Positions 45,686 to 55,527 of a stretch of DNA of 64,000 bases are shown here, piece by piece. Positions within the stretch are counted from its first letter, which is position 1, and the number at the start of each line of letters is the position of its first letter. The stretch is taken from NCBI GenBank assembly GCA_951812775.1, contig OX638326.1, forward strand, positions 818,335 through 882,334, in the 5' to 3' direction. The position numbers and the translations under genes were made by a program. Under the pieces are notes generated by a model. The model saw nothing but the letters and a program-made list of their open reading frames with translations. It did not search any database and was not told the origin of the DNA. This stretch comes from an uncultured Alphaproteobacteria bacterium (GTDB lineage: Bacteria > Pseudomonadota > Alphaproteobacteria > MPNO01 > UBA2964).

Positions 45686-46261
45686 TTACGATCCGCCAAT
45701 TGTCCTTATCCGCAGCCGATACGGAGTATCGAAATGCTGGATTATCGTTTCACGACGGTTCCGCTTGTCGCGGCCGATTTTCTTTTCCACTAGAACTTCA
45801 CCGGACATACTGATCACTCTTCTAATGGAGCGGTCAGTATTTTCAATTAGTCGCAGGGACCGTTGCGTGAATGAGGCGCGCAAAATGGCTGTTGGCCAAT
45901 AAGTTAGGTACAGATCAAACAGCAAATATTTTGGGTCAAATGGGAGTCCGCCTTTCGGGGCTGTAACAACGGGCGCGGCATCTCGATTTTGTGTCAAAGT
46001 GAATAAGGTGACACCCAAAGGAGAAAGGCCGACGACGGTTAGTCGCTCCTGAGTTATCTCTACCTCAAACCTCATCTTATAAGATTTATCACCATACTCT
46101 CCGACGACGATTTGGCTGACGGCCAAGTTTCGCCCGAGGCTGGCAGGGTTCAGCGTGATCGGCGCTATCGTATCCCTTTGAGTTTCCACCGAGGTAACAC
46201 TGCACGCGCCCAGCACAAACAGACAAAGAAAAATGCTGTTTCTAAGGTATGCAGCCATCAT
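45686..46261 (-). CDS. DUF3261-type outer-membrane lipoprotein (ApeN-like)
   Basis: 191-residue lipoprotein: signal peptide with lipobox FVLGAC (Cys20), then a beta-rich domain with VVGEYGDKSYKMRFEVEITQ and PFDPKYLLFDLYLTYWPTAI. DUF3261 lipoproteins are regular members of aryl polyene clusters next to LolA and MMPL genes, where they probably help place the lipid-linked polyene in the outer membrane. The ATG overlaps the MMPL stop (ATGA). Last gene of the export block. Confidence 0.87.
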   Translation of the reverse strand: MMAAYLRNSIFLCLFVLGACSVTSVETQRDTIAPITLNPASLGRNLAVSQIVVGEYGDKSYKMRFEVEITQERLTVVGLSPLGVTLFTLTQNRDAAPVVTAPKGGLPFDPKYLLFDLYLTYWPTAILRASFTQRSLRLIENTDRSIRRVISMSGEVLVEKKIGRDKRNRRETIIQHFDTPYRLRIRTIGGS

Positions 46262-48630
46262 CCTTTTCCTTCAGGAATGGCTCTTTCCGTGCCAAACTTT
46301 ACTCCCGCCAAAGGTGACAAGAGGAACGCAACACTAATTCCAACCAGGATCGTAAGACCAAAACTATGAATGGCGGCTGTTGCCGAAAGCGACAACAGCC
46401 CAAAGGCAAGCAAAGTCGTAAGCAAGGACATGGCAATCGCCAAAAGCGTTTCAGGGTTTTCAACGCCGGTTTCGCGATAAAAGAGCGCATAATCAACGCC
46501 AATGCCCAGAACAAGCAGCAAGGCCATGACATTGAACATACTGATTGGTTCTCCGAAGAGACCCAACACCGCCAGGCTGGTAATCGCAGCAATAGCGGGC
46601 GGCAACATTACCATAGCACCACCTTTGACCCCGTATCTCAGTATGAGGAGCAGCAAGACCGCAACATAGGAGAACAGCGTGAGCCAAATCGTCTGAAGAC
46701 GGTATCGACCAAACAGAGTTGAAATTTCTCCGGCTGGGTCCACAAAATGAATGCGCGGATCTATCGAACTGACTTCACGCAAAACTTCTAAATCGTAAAC
46801 GCCTCGCAATCCAACAACGCCAATCACCCCGCGTTCCGTCTTTCCAAGCCATAGATGACGGTATGGTTCAGAAACTGGATGAGAAAACCAATGTTTAAAA
46901 TCTATCGGACGTTCCTCTGTCGCTCGCTCGAAGGCTGCACGATAAGCGTTTTGGATATCCGTCGACAAACCGACACGATCAGATATCCGGGCCAACGTGC
47001 CCTTATCTGTCGCGATTAATCTTTTGTGCAACTCAAGGTTTTCTCTCTGCCGAGCGGGCGACGGCATGAAATCGGAAATCGCAAGATAGCCTGTGAGCTT
47101 CCCGGTGCGTTGGTGTGCCCTGAGCCTGGATGTCAGAAGCTCCTCCCGTCTCAAGAAATCAGACTCATCGTTTCCTTCAACTAGAAAGAATTGGCTTGCT
47201 AGATCTCGACCGATCAAATTGCGGACACGCGTTTCATCTGCAACAACTTCAACGTTCGGGGATTGCAGCAATCGAACATCATCGCTCACAACGAGATTTG
47301 AACTTCCCACCACGGCAAAAATTCCAAACCCGGAAACGATGATCCACATATTTCGCGTATTGGTTTGCGACCACGCTCTGCCATATTGCCGCATCCACAT
47401 GAGGGGCTGATAGAGTTTGGGCGGAGGCAGGCGCAGCGTAAGCAAAGGATAAGCGAAAACCACACAACCATAGGCGACAAGCAGACCAACACTCGAGAAC
47501 AGCGCCATGCCCTGCATTCCGGCAAACGGCGCAAAGAAAAGGCCGGTAAGCCCGATAACGCTGGTAATCAGGCCGAGGCTGATCCCAGGAAGAATATGAC
47601 GTAAGGCTTCAGCCGGTGACCAATCGCTCCTAAACCGAAATCTTTCACAAAGGAAATGCAAAGAATAATCAACCGAAATACCAACCAGACTGGACCCAAA
47701 AATCAGTGTTAAAAGATGCACTTCGCCAAAGACCAGCAGGCAGGCCGCGAATCCCCCCACGCAACCGAGAACAATTGTAGAAAGGGTCAATACAAACGGG
47801 ACTGCCGAGCGAAAAAGGGCCAACAGCATCACAATGATCCCAATCATACTCCCCAATCCGACTGTCGACATTTCATTGATGCCGCTTTTCGTACCAGCGG
47901 CTGCATGAGGAAGCGCTCCGGCGAAAACAAAATCTGATCCGGCAAAATGATCCGGTAGCTCAACCTGAAAACCCTTTAAGAGCGGCATAAGTTTTTGCTG
48001 AACCGCATAGGAAAAAGGCGTACCCGATAGTTTACCGATTAAAACAACGTAGATTTTTCCGCCATCTTCGACCGTAAGGAGACCGCGTTTGATTTTAGGT
48101 CGTCCCCGCACCTCGTCTTCACGCTCTTCAAGAAACTGCGGCAGTAGAAGAAGCGGATCAAAATTGATCAACGAAGAATTTACCATCGTTCCGGCACTGA
48201 AATATCGTTTGAGGGTATCGCGTTCAAACCGCTGCAAATTCGCCGCTACCAGCTGGTCCCGAACGGTGTTGCCCAAAATTCTAAAACGGAGATCGCGGTA
48301 AAACGAAAACGATTGCTGAGCGAAATCCTCCTCATACTCAAGGGTTAGATCAGAAAACTCTCCCGTCTGTTTTAATCGATCAGATACATGTCGCGCAGCG
48401 CGAACGGCTGTGTCGAAATCCGCAGCACCTATGAGAAGAGCTAGGCGACGTTCGAAACGTTTTGTTACACCCGCCACCGCTGTGTTGATTAACTGGTCAC
48501 GTTCGCCAAACGGCAAGAGGGCCATAATATCGGAGTTAATAAACTGTTGATCCGCGTCTCGATTGACGAGCCAAACAAAAGCGAGGCAAATAGAAGCGGC
48601 CAAACCAATCGCGATCAGTTTACTTCGCAA
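46258..48630 (-). CDS. MMPL-family exporter (ApeM-like)
   Basis: 790-residue RND-superfamily membrane protein with two repeats, each one transmembrane helix, a periplasmic loop and five further helices. The sterol-sensing-like segments are GSSLVGISVDYSLHFLCERF in the first half and LVLGIGVDYALFYRETGVE in the second, each with the GxxxDY proton-relay pattern. In aryl polyene clusters this protein is the inferred inner-membrane exporter. Its start overlaps lolA by 11 bases and its end overlaps the DUF3261 gene. Confidence 0.92.
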   Translation of the reverse strand: MRSKLIAIGLAASICLAFVWLVNRDADQQFINSDIMALLPFGERDQLINTAVAGVTKRFERRLALLIGAADFDTAVRAARHVSDRLKQTGEFSDLTLEYEEDFAQQSFSFYRDLRFRILGNTVRDQLVAANLQRFERDTLKRYFSAGTMVNSSLINFDPLLLLPQFLEEREDEVRGRPKIKRGLLTVEDGGKIYVVLIGKLSGTPFSYAVQQKLMPLLKGFQVELPDHFAGSDFVFAGALPHAAAGTKSGINEMSTVGLGSMIGIIVMLLALFRSAVPFVLTLSTIVLGCVGGFAACLLVFGEVHLLTLIFGSSLVGISVDYSLHFLCERFRFRSDWSPAEALRHILPGISLGLITSVIGLTGLFFAPFAGMQGMALFSSVGLLVAYGCVVFAYPLLTLRLPPPKLYQPLMWMRQYGRAWSQTNTRNMWIIVSGFGIFAVVGSSNLVVSDDVRLLQSPNVEVVADETRVRNLIGRDLASQFFLVEGNDESDFLRREELLTSRLRAHQRTGKLTGYLAISDFMPSPARQRENLELHKRLIATDKGTLARISDRVGLSTDIQNAYRAAFERATEERPIDFKHWFSHPVSEPYRHLWLGKTERGVIGVVGLRGVYDLEVLREVSSIDPRIHFVDPAGEISTLFGRYRLQTIWLTLFSYVAVLLLLILRYGVKGGAMVMLPPAIAAITSLAVLGLFGEPISMFNVMALLLVLGIGVDYALFYRETGVENPETLLAIAMSLLTTLLAFGLLSLSATAAIHSFGLTILVGISVAFLLSPLAGVKFGTERAIPEGKG

Positions 48631-49231
48631 GAAACCGTTTCTCTTCTGTAGATAGTTTGCACTTTTCTATCGCAATGTTTCGAAACCGGACTTGGATCTG
48701 GTCCCCCCGACTTTCCTGGATTGAAAGGCTTTCGACATTTCCGCTACCAGAAACGCTTAGAGAAGCAAGTACCGAGAGTAACTTTGGATCGCGGGGAACC
48801 AACTCCAGGTTCCAATGGTCCTGTACTACTGTGGTTTTAACAGTGAAGGACTCTGATAATGCTAATAACTCGCCCGAAACCACCGCTAAAAACACCTTGG
48901 TCAACGCATGGAAAACCGGCAACTGTCCAAGATCTCGGGTCTTCGGAACATTGTTGTCTCCCCACTGAATCAGTGTATTGCGATTAATGATCAACCGCGT
49001 TTCGATGGGGTCGAGAACCTGCCAGAAAATGCCGCCGCCGGTGGCTACCATTAGCTGACCCGTTGAGATCAACGGACGTTTTAGAGCCCGCAAAGTTTTT
49101 CTTTGCGTAAATGCCGCACATGTTTCCGGTTTTTTGGTCATGAGACGCTGGACATCCTGTAACGTCGCTGCCGCATTGCCAGGAGAACCGAATATCAGGA
49201 GTCCTGCCAATACTAAAATAGGTCGGTACAT
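48620..49231 (-). CDS. LolA-like periplasmic carrier (ApeL-like)
   Basis: 203-residue protein with a Sec signal peptide ending near GSPGNAAA and a LolA-type half-barrel pattern: AAFTQRKTLRALKRPLISTG, then GGGIFWQVLDPIETRLIINR. LolA-like proteins in aryl polyene clusters are thought to carry the lipid product across the periplasm. It overlaps the MMPL gene by 11 bases. Confidence 0.9.
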   Translation of the reverse strand: MYRPILVLAGLLIFGSPGNAAATLQDVQRLMTKKPETCAAFTQRKTLRALKRPLISTGQLMVATGGGIFWQVLDPIETRLIINRNTLIQWGDNNVPKTRDLGQLPVFHALTKVFLAVVSGELLALSESFTVKTTVVQDHWNLELVPRDPKLLSVLASLSVSGSGNVESLSIQESRGDQIQVRFRNIAIEKCKLSTEEKRFLAK

Positions 49232-49300
49232 ACGATCCAGGCCCCGGGCACCCCATGCCCACCGGTTGTTAAACTAGTTATGAAATTTACCCTTTCGAGA

Positions 49301-50047
49301 TTAATAGCGCCGTTTGCGGGAGCCAATGGGTTTTAACCTGATAAGACGCCACAGCATCCCTATCACCAGTCGCGTATGCATCCAACTGATCAGCCAATTA
49401 TCCACCCAGAGACGAAAATGGGATTGTCCGCCTACTGGATAGCTGACGCGGGTTCTTAGAGATCGAATGACAACTCCCTCCCAATGCAACCGCACCAGAA
49501 TTTCCGGATCAAAGTCCATTCGTTGACCAATCGAAACCTTATCCGCAACCGGTATTACGGCCGCCAACGGATAGACACGGAACCCACACATCGAATCCTT
49601 AATCGTAAAAGAGAGCGTTTCAAACCAAACCCAAACATGGGTGAAATAGCGCGCTATCAACCGTCCCTTTGGAACCGACTCGTCATATTCTGGATGACCA
49701 ATAATCACATCATCGGGATGTTTCGCCGCAATGGCGAGAAAACGCGGAATTTCATCAGAATCGTGCTGACCGTCCGCATCGATTTGTAACGCATGCGTAA
49801 ATCCGGTTGCCGCGGCAGCCCTTAAGCCTGTCAAAACAGCGGCGCCCTTCCCCTGATTTTCTGAATGATCAACAACCGTTATCCAGTCGTGCTGTTCCAT
49901 AAGTTTGTGCAGCGCCGTTTGTGTATCCAGATCGCTCCCGTCGTTAATCATAAAAGTCGGAATATTAAGAGGAACGAGGCGCTCCGCCAGGGCAGCAGCA
50001 CCTGCCCCATGATTATATACCGGTACGACGATGCATTCCTTAAACAC
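49301..50047 (-). CDS. Family 2 glycosyltransferase (N-terminal half of ApeJ)
   Basis: GT-A fold enzyme with VVPVYNHGAGAAALAERLV at the start, a nucleotide-sugar region FMINDGSD and the DxD motif in QIDADGQHDSDE. The start is placed at GTG 50045-50047, with AAGG about eight bases upstream and ten bases after the COG4648 stop; earlier in-frame codons overlap that gene. 248 residues, ending KPIGSRKRRY. In E. coli this domain is fused to an acyltransferase as ApeJ; here the acyltransferase is a separate gene at 57200-58120. Confidence 0.9.
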   Translation of the reverse strand: MFKECIVVPVYNHGAGAAALAERLVPLNIPTFMINDGSDLDTQTALHKLMEQHDWITVVDHSENQGKGAAVLTGLRAAAATGFTHALQIDADGQHDSDEIPRFLAIAAKHPDDVIIGHPEYDESVPKGRLIARYFTHVWVWFETLSFTIKDSMCGFRVYPLAAVIPVADKVSIGQRMDFDPEILVRLHWEGVVIRSLRTRVSYPVGGQSHFRLWVDNWLISWMHTRLVIGMLWRLIRLKPIGSRKRRY

Positions 50048-50057
50048 TATGTCGGCC

Positions 50058-50651
50058 TTATTCCCAACCCGCCCTGTCGGGATTATCAGAAACGGCACGT
50101 TGTACCCTACGCCGAACAAAATACTCCCCGGCGAATAAGACGCCCATAAGCGCATATGAGATGCCACCGTTATATATGGCCCAAAATTTCAGATCGGCAT
50201 TCAGCACCGTAATCAGGGCCATCGAACCATTGAGGACGAAAAACGCACACCACACCATCGTAACTTTGCGGGTATATGAGATCGCCGCAGCCGACAAATC
50301 AGGGTCCGTTACGCGCGCTATCTGTTCAATGACTGACGGGGGTCGAAAGATCGAAATGAAAAAGAAGCAAAAAAACACAGCATTTATGCAAAAAGGATAA
50401 TACTGAAGAAGGATGGCAGAATTCTGCACCAGCGAAGCCAGGCCAACGAACAAGAGTGCCCCAACAATCAGGTTTCCCTGCGGCAAATTAAACCCGTTGC
50501 CGCCGAGCCGCTTGGCAAGCAAAAAGCGTAAAATTGCAACAAGAATAACAGCCAACGCCACCCATCGCGCGTCAAAATTCTGCACGCCGAAATAGACGAT
50601 TGCAGGATATGCAATGATCACTGCGGCAAAAACGAATTTCGCGTGCGTCAT
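50058..50651 (-). CDS. COG4648-type integral membrane protein (ApeG-like)
   Basis: About 197 residues from ATG 50649-50651 (MTHAKFVFAAVIIAYPAIVY), with six or so hydrophobic segments and no catalytic motif that I recognise. The size, position before the GT2 gene and segments such as FDARWVALAVILVAILRFLL match the membrane protein of aryl polyene clusters. Its role is unknown, possibly membrane presentation of the growing lipid. A TTG start 12 codons earlier is possible. Confidence 0.8.
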   Translation of the reverse strand: MTHAKFVFAAVIIAYPAIVYFGVQNFDARWVALAVILVAILRFLLAKRLGGNGFNLPQGNLIVGALLFVGLASLVQNSAILLQYYPFCINAVFFCFFFISIFRPPSVIEQIARVTDPDLSAAAISYTRKVTMVWCAFFVLNGSMALITVLNADLKFWAIYNGGISYALMGVLFAGEYFVRRRVQRAVSDNPDRAGWE

Positions 50652-50744
50652 AATGAAAACTTTGCAGTTGTTTCCATGTACGCGCAATTTCGATCCACAG
50701 TGCGGCGATGTATTAGGTTTCCGAAAATATCCACGAAACGTCCT

Positions 50745-52421
50745 TTATTTGCCGAGCCACCTGAAACCTGGAATAGGTGTTTTGACATATTGGTTTTTGT
50801 CAGTGCGAAGAAACACCGAAGGGCGGTCAGTTTTCCGAATGTTTGTACTATCGCGTTTGACTGCGTAGGCCAAAAGTCTTGGCAAGGATAACTGTCTGAG
50901 ATCAACTTCAGGGACGACGCCAGGCGATTTAATCGCAAACAAGGTTGAAAAATCATCTCTGATATCTGCGCCGGTCATCCTGGAATGACGGGGAAAGCCT
51001 GAACCCGTCAAATTTATGCGTGATCCATGATCTCCATGAACGATAATTGTCGCATCCTTAAAAATCCCGGCACGCTTCATTGCAGTGAACAGCCGGGAGA
51101 GTTTCTTCATTGTGCAAGCAATCTGTTCAAAATAATCGCGGTATCGGTCGCTGCGCGAATCTGCTGTATTTCTTCCATTCTCCGGCTGCCGTAACTTCCA
51201 TGAGGATAGAGGCAATCGAATTTTACAATCCGCTGTATACACGTAAGGATAATGCGGCATTAGCAGATGAGCCAAGAAAAGGGTGCCTCCGCTGCTGTGG
51301 GCCAAATCGGTTTCCAGCTGTGAAAGCGTTTGAGCCACAGCGAGCGGTCCGATCCGCCCATGCCAAACCCCGAGCCTTGGCAATTCAATACCCCATTTTC
51401 GGAACCAATTCGTGGTCAGTCTCTGAACAATCTTGAGAGCTTTTATGACGGCGAATGAGCTAACATACATATTCGTTAGCAAACGAATTCGATTTGCCAA
51501 CGGTAATTCCCCAATTTCCCGAGCACTCAGGACATCAGGTTTATAAGTCGCACATTTTTGAACCCTTGGGGATACGCCATCACACAGGTCGAAATAGTTC
51601 GACTGATAGATATTGATCCGATAGCCATTAGCCATCGCCTCTTGTAAATATTTATTCTGGTCCAGCGAATAGCCATACAGCCTGTCCGTCAGGAACTTGT
51701 GAGGCACACCTGTATCATCAAAATTCATTGCGCTCGCGATGGACATGGATGTTTCAAAGAACGGACTGTAGGCATTTCCGAAAATTCGGAAGTCCTCCCC
51801 CAGATAAAATTCTCTCATTGCCTGCTTTGTCGTTTGTCCAACGGCCAATTCCGGTGGAATCCCGGCCAGCCCGATATGCTCATCAAGAATTAAATGAAGG
51901 ATAACGGGCTTAGTTGAACCGGTTTGCGCCTTCACACGTGCAGTCGGGCCGCCGCTACTTCCTGCAAAATGGGCAATACCCAGGGTGGAAAACAGCATGG
52001 CGAGAAAAGCCGCAATGAGAACCTTGTTGAGATGCTCGCGCAGATAAAACACTGCCGCAAAGACGATGAAGATGGTTATCGTCATCGCCAGAAGTCTGAG
52101 GCTTACATTCGCGACGCCAAATTCGTAAATTGCTTCACCGATAACAATATTAATGAGAAGCGTAAAAACGATAATACGAAGCATCATTGAGGGGATCTGC
52201 AATATCCCGGTCAGGAGCGCAGCCACACCCAACAGCACAGCAACAACCAACCCAATATCAGGAAAAATCCTGCTATACTCCGCATAGGTGACGTAGTTTG
52301 CGAAATGGAATAGGATGATTAGTGAACAGGCGATAAAATCGAAAAAAAACTCTGTCTCTAAGCTTCTTATTCTTTGGAGGCCCCATAAACATCGCCGTGA
52401 GTGACTAAATCGCGTGTTCAT
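50745..52421 (-). CDS. Sulfatase-fold membrane protein (phosphotransferase-like)
   Basis: 558 residues: about five N-terminal transmembrane helices (residues 27-160) and then a periplasmic alkaline-phosphatase/sulfatase-like domain. Metal-site candidates are ILDEHIG, FFETSMSIAS (with a Thr/Ser nucleophile position) and IIVHGDHGSRI near residue 470. The layout resembles EptA/LtaS-type phosphoethanolamine or phosphoglycerol transferases, so it may decorate the lipid headgroup. It is not one of the standard aryl polyene genes as I know them. First gene of the export block; divergent from the MlaC-like gene. Confidence 0.82.
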   Translation of the reverse strand: MNTRFSHSRRCLWGLQRIRSLETEFFFDFIACSLIILFHFANYVTYAEYSRIFPDIGLVVAVLLGVAALLTGILQIPSMMLRIIVFTLLINIVIGEAIYEFGVANVSLRLLAMTITIFIVFAAVFYLREHLNKVLIAAFLAMLFSTLGIAHFAGSSGGPTARVKAQTGSTKPVILHLILDEHIGLAGIPPELAVGQTTKQAMREFYLGEDFRIFGNAYSPFFETSMSIASAMNFDDTGVPHKFLTDRLYGYSLDQNKYLQEAMANGYRINIYQSNYFDLCDGVSPRVQKCATYKPDVLSAREIGELPLANRIRLLTNMYVSSFAVIKALKIVQRLTTNWFRKWGIELPRLGVWHGRIGPLAVAQTLSQLETDLAHSSGGTLFLAHLLMPHYPYVYTADCKIRLPLSSWKLRQPENGRNTADSRSDRYRDYFEQIACTMKKLSRLFTAMKRAGIFKDATIIVHGDHGSRINLTGSGFPRHSRMTGADIRDDFSTLFAIKSPGVVPEVDLRQLSLPRLLAYAVKRDSTNIRKTDRPSVFLRTDKNQYVKTPIPGFRWLGK

Positions 52422-52468
52422 TCTGCACGATGCCCAATGTTAAACAAATCAGCAACGAGGTTCGAGGA

Positions 52469-53110
52469 TTGAATTTCCTGCGTTTAAAAATATCCGTTTT
52501 CCTTATCGTCGTTTGTGGCTTTTTCGGTTCGCCGGTTATTGCAGCACCCGACCCCGAAAAAGCCCGTCAGTTCATCGTTAGTGGAATTGCGCGAACTATC
52601 GAATTGCTAAAAGGCAAAGACCTGTCTCGGTCCGAGATTGCCAGAAGACTTCGCAACGAATTGCGCAGGGGTTTCGATATTCCAACAATTGCAGGATACG
52701 TGTTGGGCCCCTTGCGAAATCAGATAACGCCGGACCAAAAACGCAGATATCTGCACGAATTTGAAGAGTTAATCGTCCTTACTTACACCAATCGAGTTTT
52801 CAATGTTCGCCCCCGAATAAAATCGATTTCGCCTGATATTATACAAGTGACAGGCAGCAGGCCCCTCGGCAGTGATCAACTTTTGGTACGAAGTCGTGTC
52901 AATCGTGCTGGCGCAAAATGGATTAAAATCGACTGGCGATTACGTCAACGAAACGGACAATTTCTTATTCTCGACATCATGATAATCGGGTTCAGCCAGG
53001 CACAGGTTTACCGCGATGAATTTGCATCGGTGTTGCGGCGGCAGGGTGGTGGTGTCGAAGGTTTGATCAAAGCCTTGAAGAAGAAAAACGAGGCTTTGCG
53101 AAATAAGTGA
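52469..53110 (+). CDS. MlaC/Ttg2D-family periplasmic lipid-binding protein
   Basis: The family carries phospholipids between membranes. The start is taken as TTG 52469, eight bases after a GAGG, giving a clean Sec signal (LRLKISVFLIVVCGFFGSPV, cut after IAA). The ATG at 52430 leaves only eight bases to the divergent sulfatase gene. The mature domain has GFDIPTIAGYVLGPL, LHEFEELIVLTYTNRVF and WRLRQRNGQFLILDIMI, all typical. It converges on the KS gene. Its presence inside the cluster suggests a part in product transport. Confidence 0.87.
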   Translation: MNFLRLKISVFLIVVCGFFGSPVIAAPDPEKARQFIVSGIARTIELLKGKDLSRSEIARRLRNELRRGFDIPTIAGYVLGPLRNQITPDQKRRYLHEFEELIVLTYTNRVFNVRPRIKSISPDIIQVTGSRPLGSDQLLVRSRVNRAGAKWIKIDWRLRQRNGQFLILDIMIIGFSQAQVYRDEFASVLRRQGGGVEGLIKALKKKNEALRNK

Positions 53111-53123
53111 CTAGCAGCAACCC

Positions 53124-54347
53124 CTAAGGGCGACGAAATATGAGCGACGTATTGATGCCGCCAAACGCAAAATTATTTGACATCAGATACTCCGTCTCAA
53201 TGTTCACGCACTCATCCATCACATAATCAAGATCACCGCACCGTTCATCAACATTATTCAAGTTGATTGTCGGAAAGAACTCATTGGCACACATCATCTC
53301 AACACCTAACCATGCTTCCATGGCGCCACACGCACCCAGAGAATGTCCGAAATAACTTTTTAATGAGTGGATCGGCATCTGTGATCCGAAGACAGCATTC
53401 GTCGCCTGTGTCTCTGCGATATCACCCCACTCGGTTGCAGTGCCATGACCGCTGACGAAGCCAATAGCGTTGGGATCAAGCTCCGCATCTTCAAGGGCAA
53501 GCCGCAAGGCTACCTCCATCGTACTTGCTTGAGGCTGGGTGACATGATTGCCATCTGTGTTTGTTCCAAAGCCCACGATTTCAGCGAATATATGCGCGCC
53601 GCGCGCCAGGGCATGCTCACGCTCTTCCAAAACCATCGTCACCGCGCCCTCGCCAATAACAAGCCCGTCCCGGTCTTTGTCATAGGGGCGAGGTGTCTCA
53701 TTCGGCGCATCATTCTTGACGCTCGTTGCGTATAATGTGTCAAAGACCGCTGTCTCGGTTACATCCAACTCGTCACCGCCACCAGCAATCATGATATCTG
53801 CCTTGTTCCAACGTATTGCCTCAGTGGCATAGCCAATTGCCTGGCTACTCGCAGTGCAGGCGCTGGAGGTCGGAATGAGCCGTCCCGTAACACCGAAAAA
53901 AAGGCCGATATTTACGGCCGCCGTATGGCTCATCATACGGATATAGCTTGTAGCATTCAGCGATTTAGAATGGCCGTCTTCTATAAGCTCAGCAAAAGTC
54001 AAAACGGAATTAGGGCTGCCAAATGAGGAACCATAAGCGACCCCTGTTCGCCCATTCTTTAACTCCTCTGTTTCCGTCAAACCCGCGTCTTCGATCGCTT
54101 GCTCAGTCGCGTACACCGCCATGCGCGCAACCGGCCCCATAGTCCTCAGTTTCTTTCGTGAATACCGGTCGTCCACGGAGAACCCCATAACAGGCGCCCC
54201 TAAACGTGTATTGATTCCATCGAAACGTTCCCAACCGTCCATACGGCGAATTGCCGAACGTCCCGACTTCATGTTGTCGCTAATCGTCGGCCAATCTTCG
54301 CCCAGCGCGGTAATACCGCCAATTCCGGTGATAACCACGCGACGCAT
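53124..54347 (-). CDS. Beta-ketoacyl-ACP synthase (ApeR-like)
   Basis: FabF-type condensing enzyme of 407 residues with an intact triad: Cys164 in SSACTASS, His301 in GHGTATEWGD and His335 in YFGHSLGACG. C-terminal SNNFAFGGINTSLIF is conserved. It is the last gene of the synthesis block, and its ATG shares one base with the ketoreductase stop. By order it corresponds to ApeR, the third ketosynthase of aryl polyene systems. Confidence 0.92.
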   Translation of the reverse strand: MRRVVITGIGGITALGEDWPTISDNMKSGRSAIRRMDGWERFDGINTRLGAPVMGFSVDDRYSRKKLRTMGPVARMAVYATEQAIEDAGLTETEELKNGRTGVAYGSSFGSPNSVLTFAELIEDGHSKSLNATSYIRMMSHTAAVNIGLFFGVTGRLIPTSSACTASSQAIGYATEAIRWNKADIMIAGGGDELDVTETAVFDTLYATSVKNDAPNETPRPYDKDRDGLVIGEGAVTMVLEEREHALARGAHIFAEIVGFGTNTDGNHVTQPQASTMEVALRLALEDAELDPNAIGFVSGHGTATEWGDIAETQATNAVFGSQMPIHSLKSYFGHSLGACGAMEAWLGVEMMCANEFFPTINLNNVDERCGDLDYVMDECVNIETEYLMSNNFAFGGINTSLIFRRP

Positions 54348-55072
54348 CAGATAACGCCCCCATTAATGGAAATCACTTGCCGCGTAATATAGGCCGCGTC
54401 ATCAGAACACAAAAAGGCTACGAGGGAGGCGACTTCTTCGGGTTTGCCGATGCGCCTCATCGGGATGCTCTTCATCACCTCATCGATTGGCAAATCCGAG
54501 GTCATTTGCGTTTCAATAATTCCTGGCGCAACACAATTCACTGTTATCTTTCGTTTCGCCAATTCAACTGCCAAAGCCTTTGTGGCACCGATGATACCTG
54601 CTTTCGCCGCTGAATAATTCACCTGTCCACGATTGCCGGCAATACCTGACACCGATGATAAGGAAACAATGCGGCCACCATGTCGCGCCGACACCATCGG
54701 CATCACAATCGGATGCAAGACATTGTAAAAACCGTCCAAATTTGTCGTCAGAACGGCATCCCAGTCCTCGCTCGCCATTGCCGGAAAGGCATTGTCACGA
54801 ACAATGCCGGCATTCAAAACCGCCCCGTAAAAGGCTCCATGCGCCTCAATATCTGCTTCAAGAACAGAACAACATTGAGCACGGTCTGTTTGATCAAATG
54901 AAAGTAAACGCCCCGTACCACCGCTCTCCTCAATGGCTGCTAGCGTTTCATTTCCGCCATCCTCATCACTTCCGTAATGGACAACGACACAAAACCCTTC
55001 AGAGGCAAGTTTTAAGGCAACAGCACGCCCAATGCCTTTACTTGCACCCGTGACTAAAATTGTCCTATCCAT
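54347..55072 (-). CDS. 3-oxoacyl-ACP reductase (FabG/ApeQ-like)
   Basis: SDR ketoreductase of 241 residues. Cofactor motif TGASKGIGRA is near the N-terminus, NAGIVRDNAF in the middle, and the catalytic Ser-Tyr-Lys in SLSSVSGIAG and NYSAAKAG. It would reduce the beta-keto group in each elongation cycle, with NADPH the likely donor. ATG 55070-55072 is chosen over a TTG one codon earlier; it overlaps the dehydratase end. Confidence 0.93.
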   Translation of the reverse strand: MDRTILVTGASKGIGRAVALKLASEGFCVVVHYGSDEDGGNETLAAIEESGGTGRLLSFDQTDRAQCCSVLEADIEAHGAFYGAVLNAGIVRDNAFPAMASEDWDAVLTTNLDGFYNVLHPIVMPMVSARHGGRIVSLSSVSGIAGNRGQVNYSAAKAGIIGATKALAVELAKRKITVNCVAPGIIETQMTSDLPIDEVMKSIPMRRIGKPEEVASLVAFLCSDDAAYITRQVISINGGVI

Positions 55073-55523
55073 CAAGATTCTCGAAATCTAGTTCTTGCGA
55101 TGGTTGATATACTGTCAGCCTTGCTGACGCCAACATATCGTCATTGGTGACGTTTGCAACCCGACAATCAAAGACACCCATGTCATTCTCGCGATACACA
55201 TTATCGGCGATAACATCCAGTTCGGTGCCGTCGCAAAACCACTTTTGATGCGCGACAAAATTTCTCGTGCCCAAAAGCAAACCAACTTTGGGTAATCGTC
55301 CCGCGTTCTTTGCTTCCACGCCTACGTAGGCAGCGCAAGCCTGAACCATATATTCGATGGCGATGTGTGCCGGAACGCCGTTGTCCGGTCGGAAAAACGG
55401 CACCGACGGATCAATCTTCAGAAATGCATGTAGTCGTTCAGGGAAACAGTCAATCAATCGATCAAGCAGGATCATGGGTCGTGCGTGGGGCACGACTTCC
55501 TCGATAGTATAGTTCGTCGCCAA
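55065..55523 (-). CDS. 3-hydroxyacyl-ACP dehydratase, hotdog fold (ApeP-like)
   Basis: 152-residue single-hotdog dehydratase of the type in aryl polyene clusters: VVPHARPMILLDRLIDCFPE with an active-site His, then PAHIAIEYMVQACAAYVGVE with the acidic catalytic residue. It forms the double bond of each polyene unit with its ApeI-like partner (58120-58479). The start is a TTG at 55521-55523 five bases after the preceding KS stop. Confidence 0.9.
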   Translation of the reverse strand: MATNYTIEEVVPHARPMILLDRLIDCFPERLHAFLKIDPSVPFFRPDNGVPAHIAIEYMVQACAAYVGVEAKNAGRLPKVGLLLGTRNFVAHQKWFCDGTELDVIADNVYRENDMGVFDCRVANVTNDDMLASARLTVYQPSQELDFENLDG

Positions 55524-55527
55524 GATA

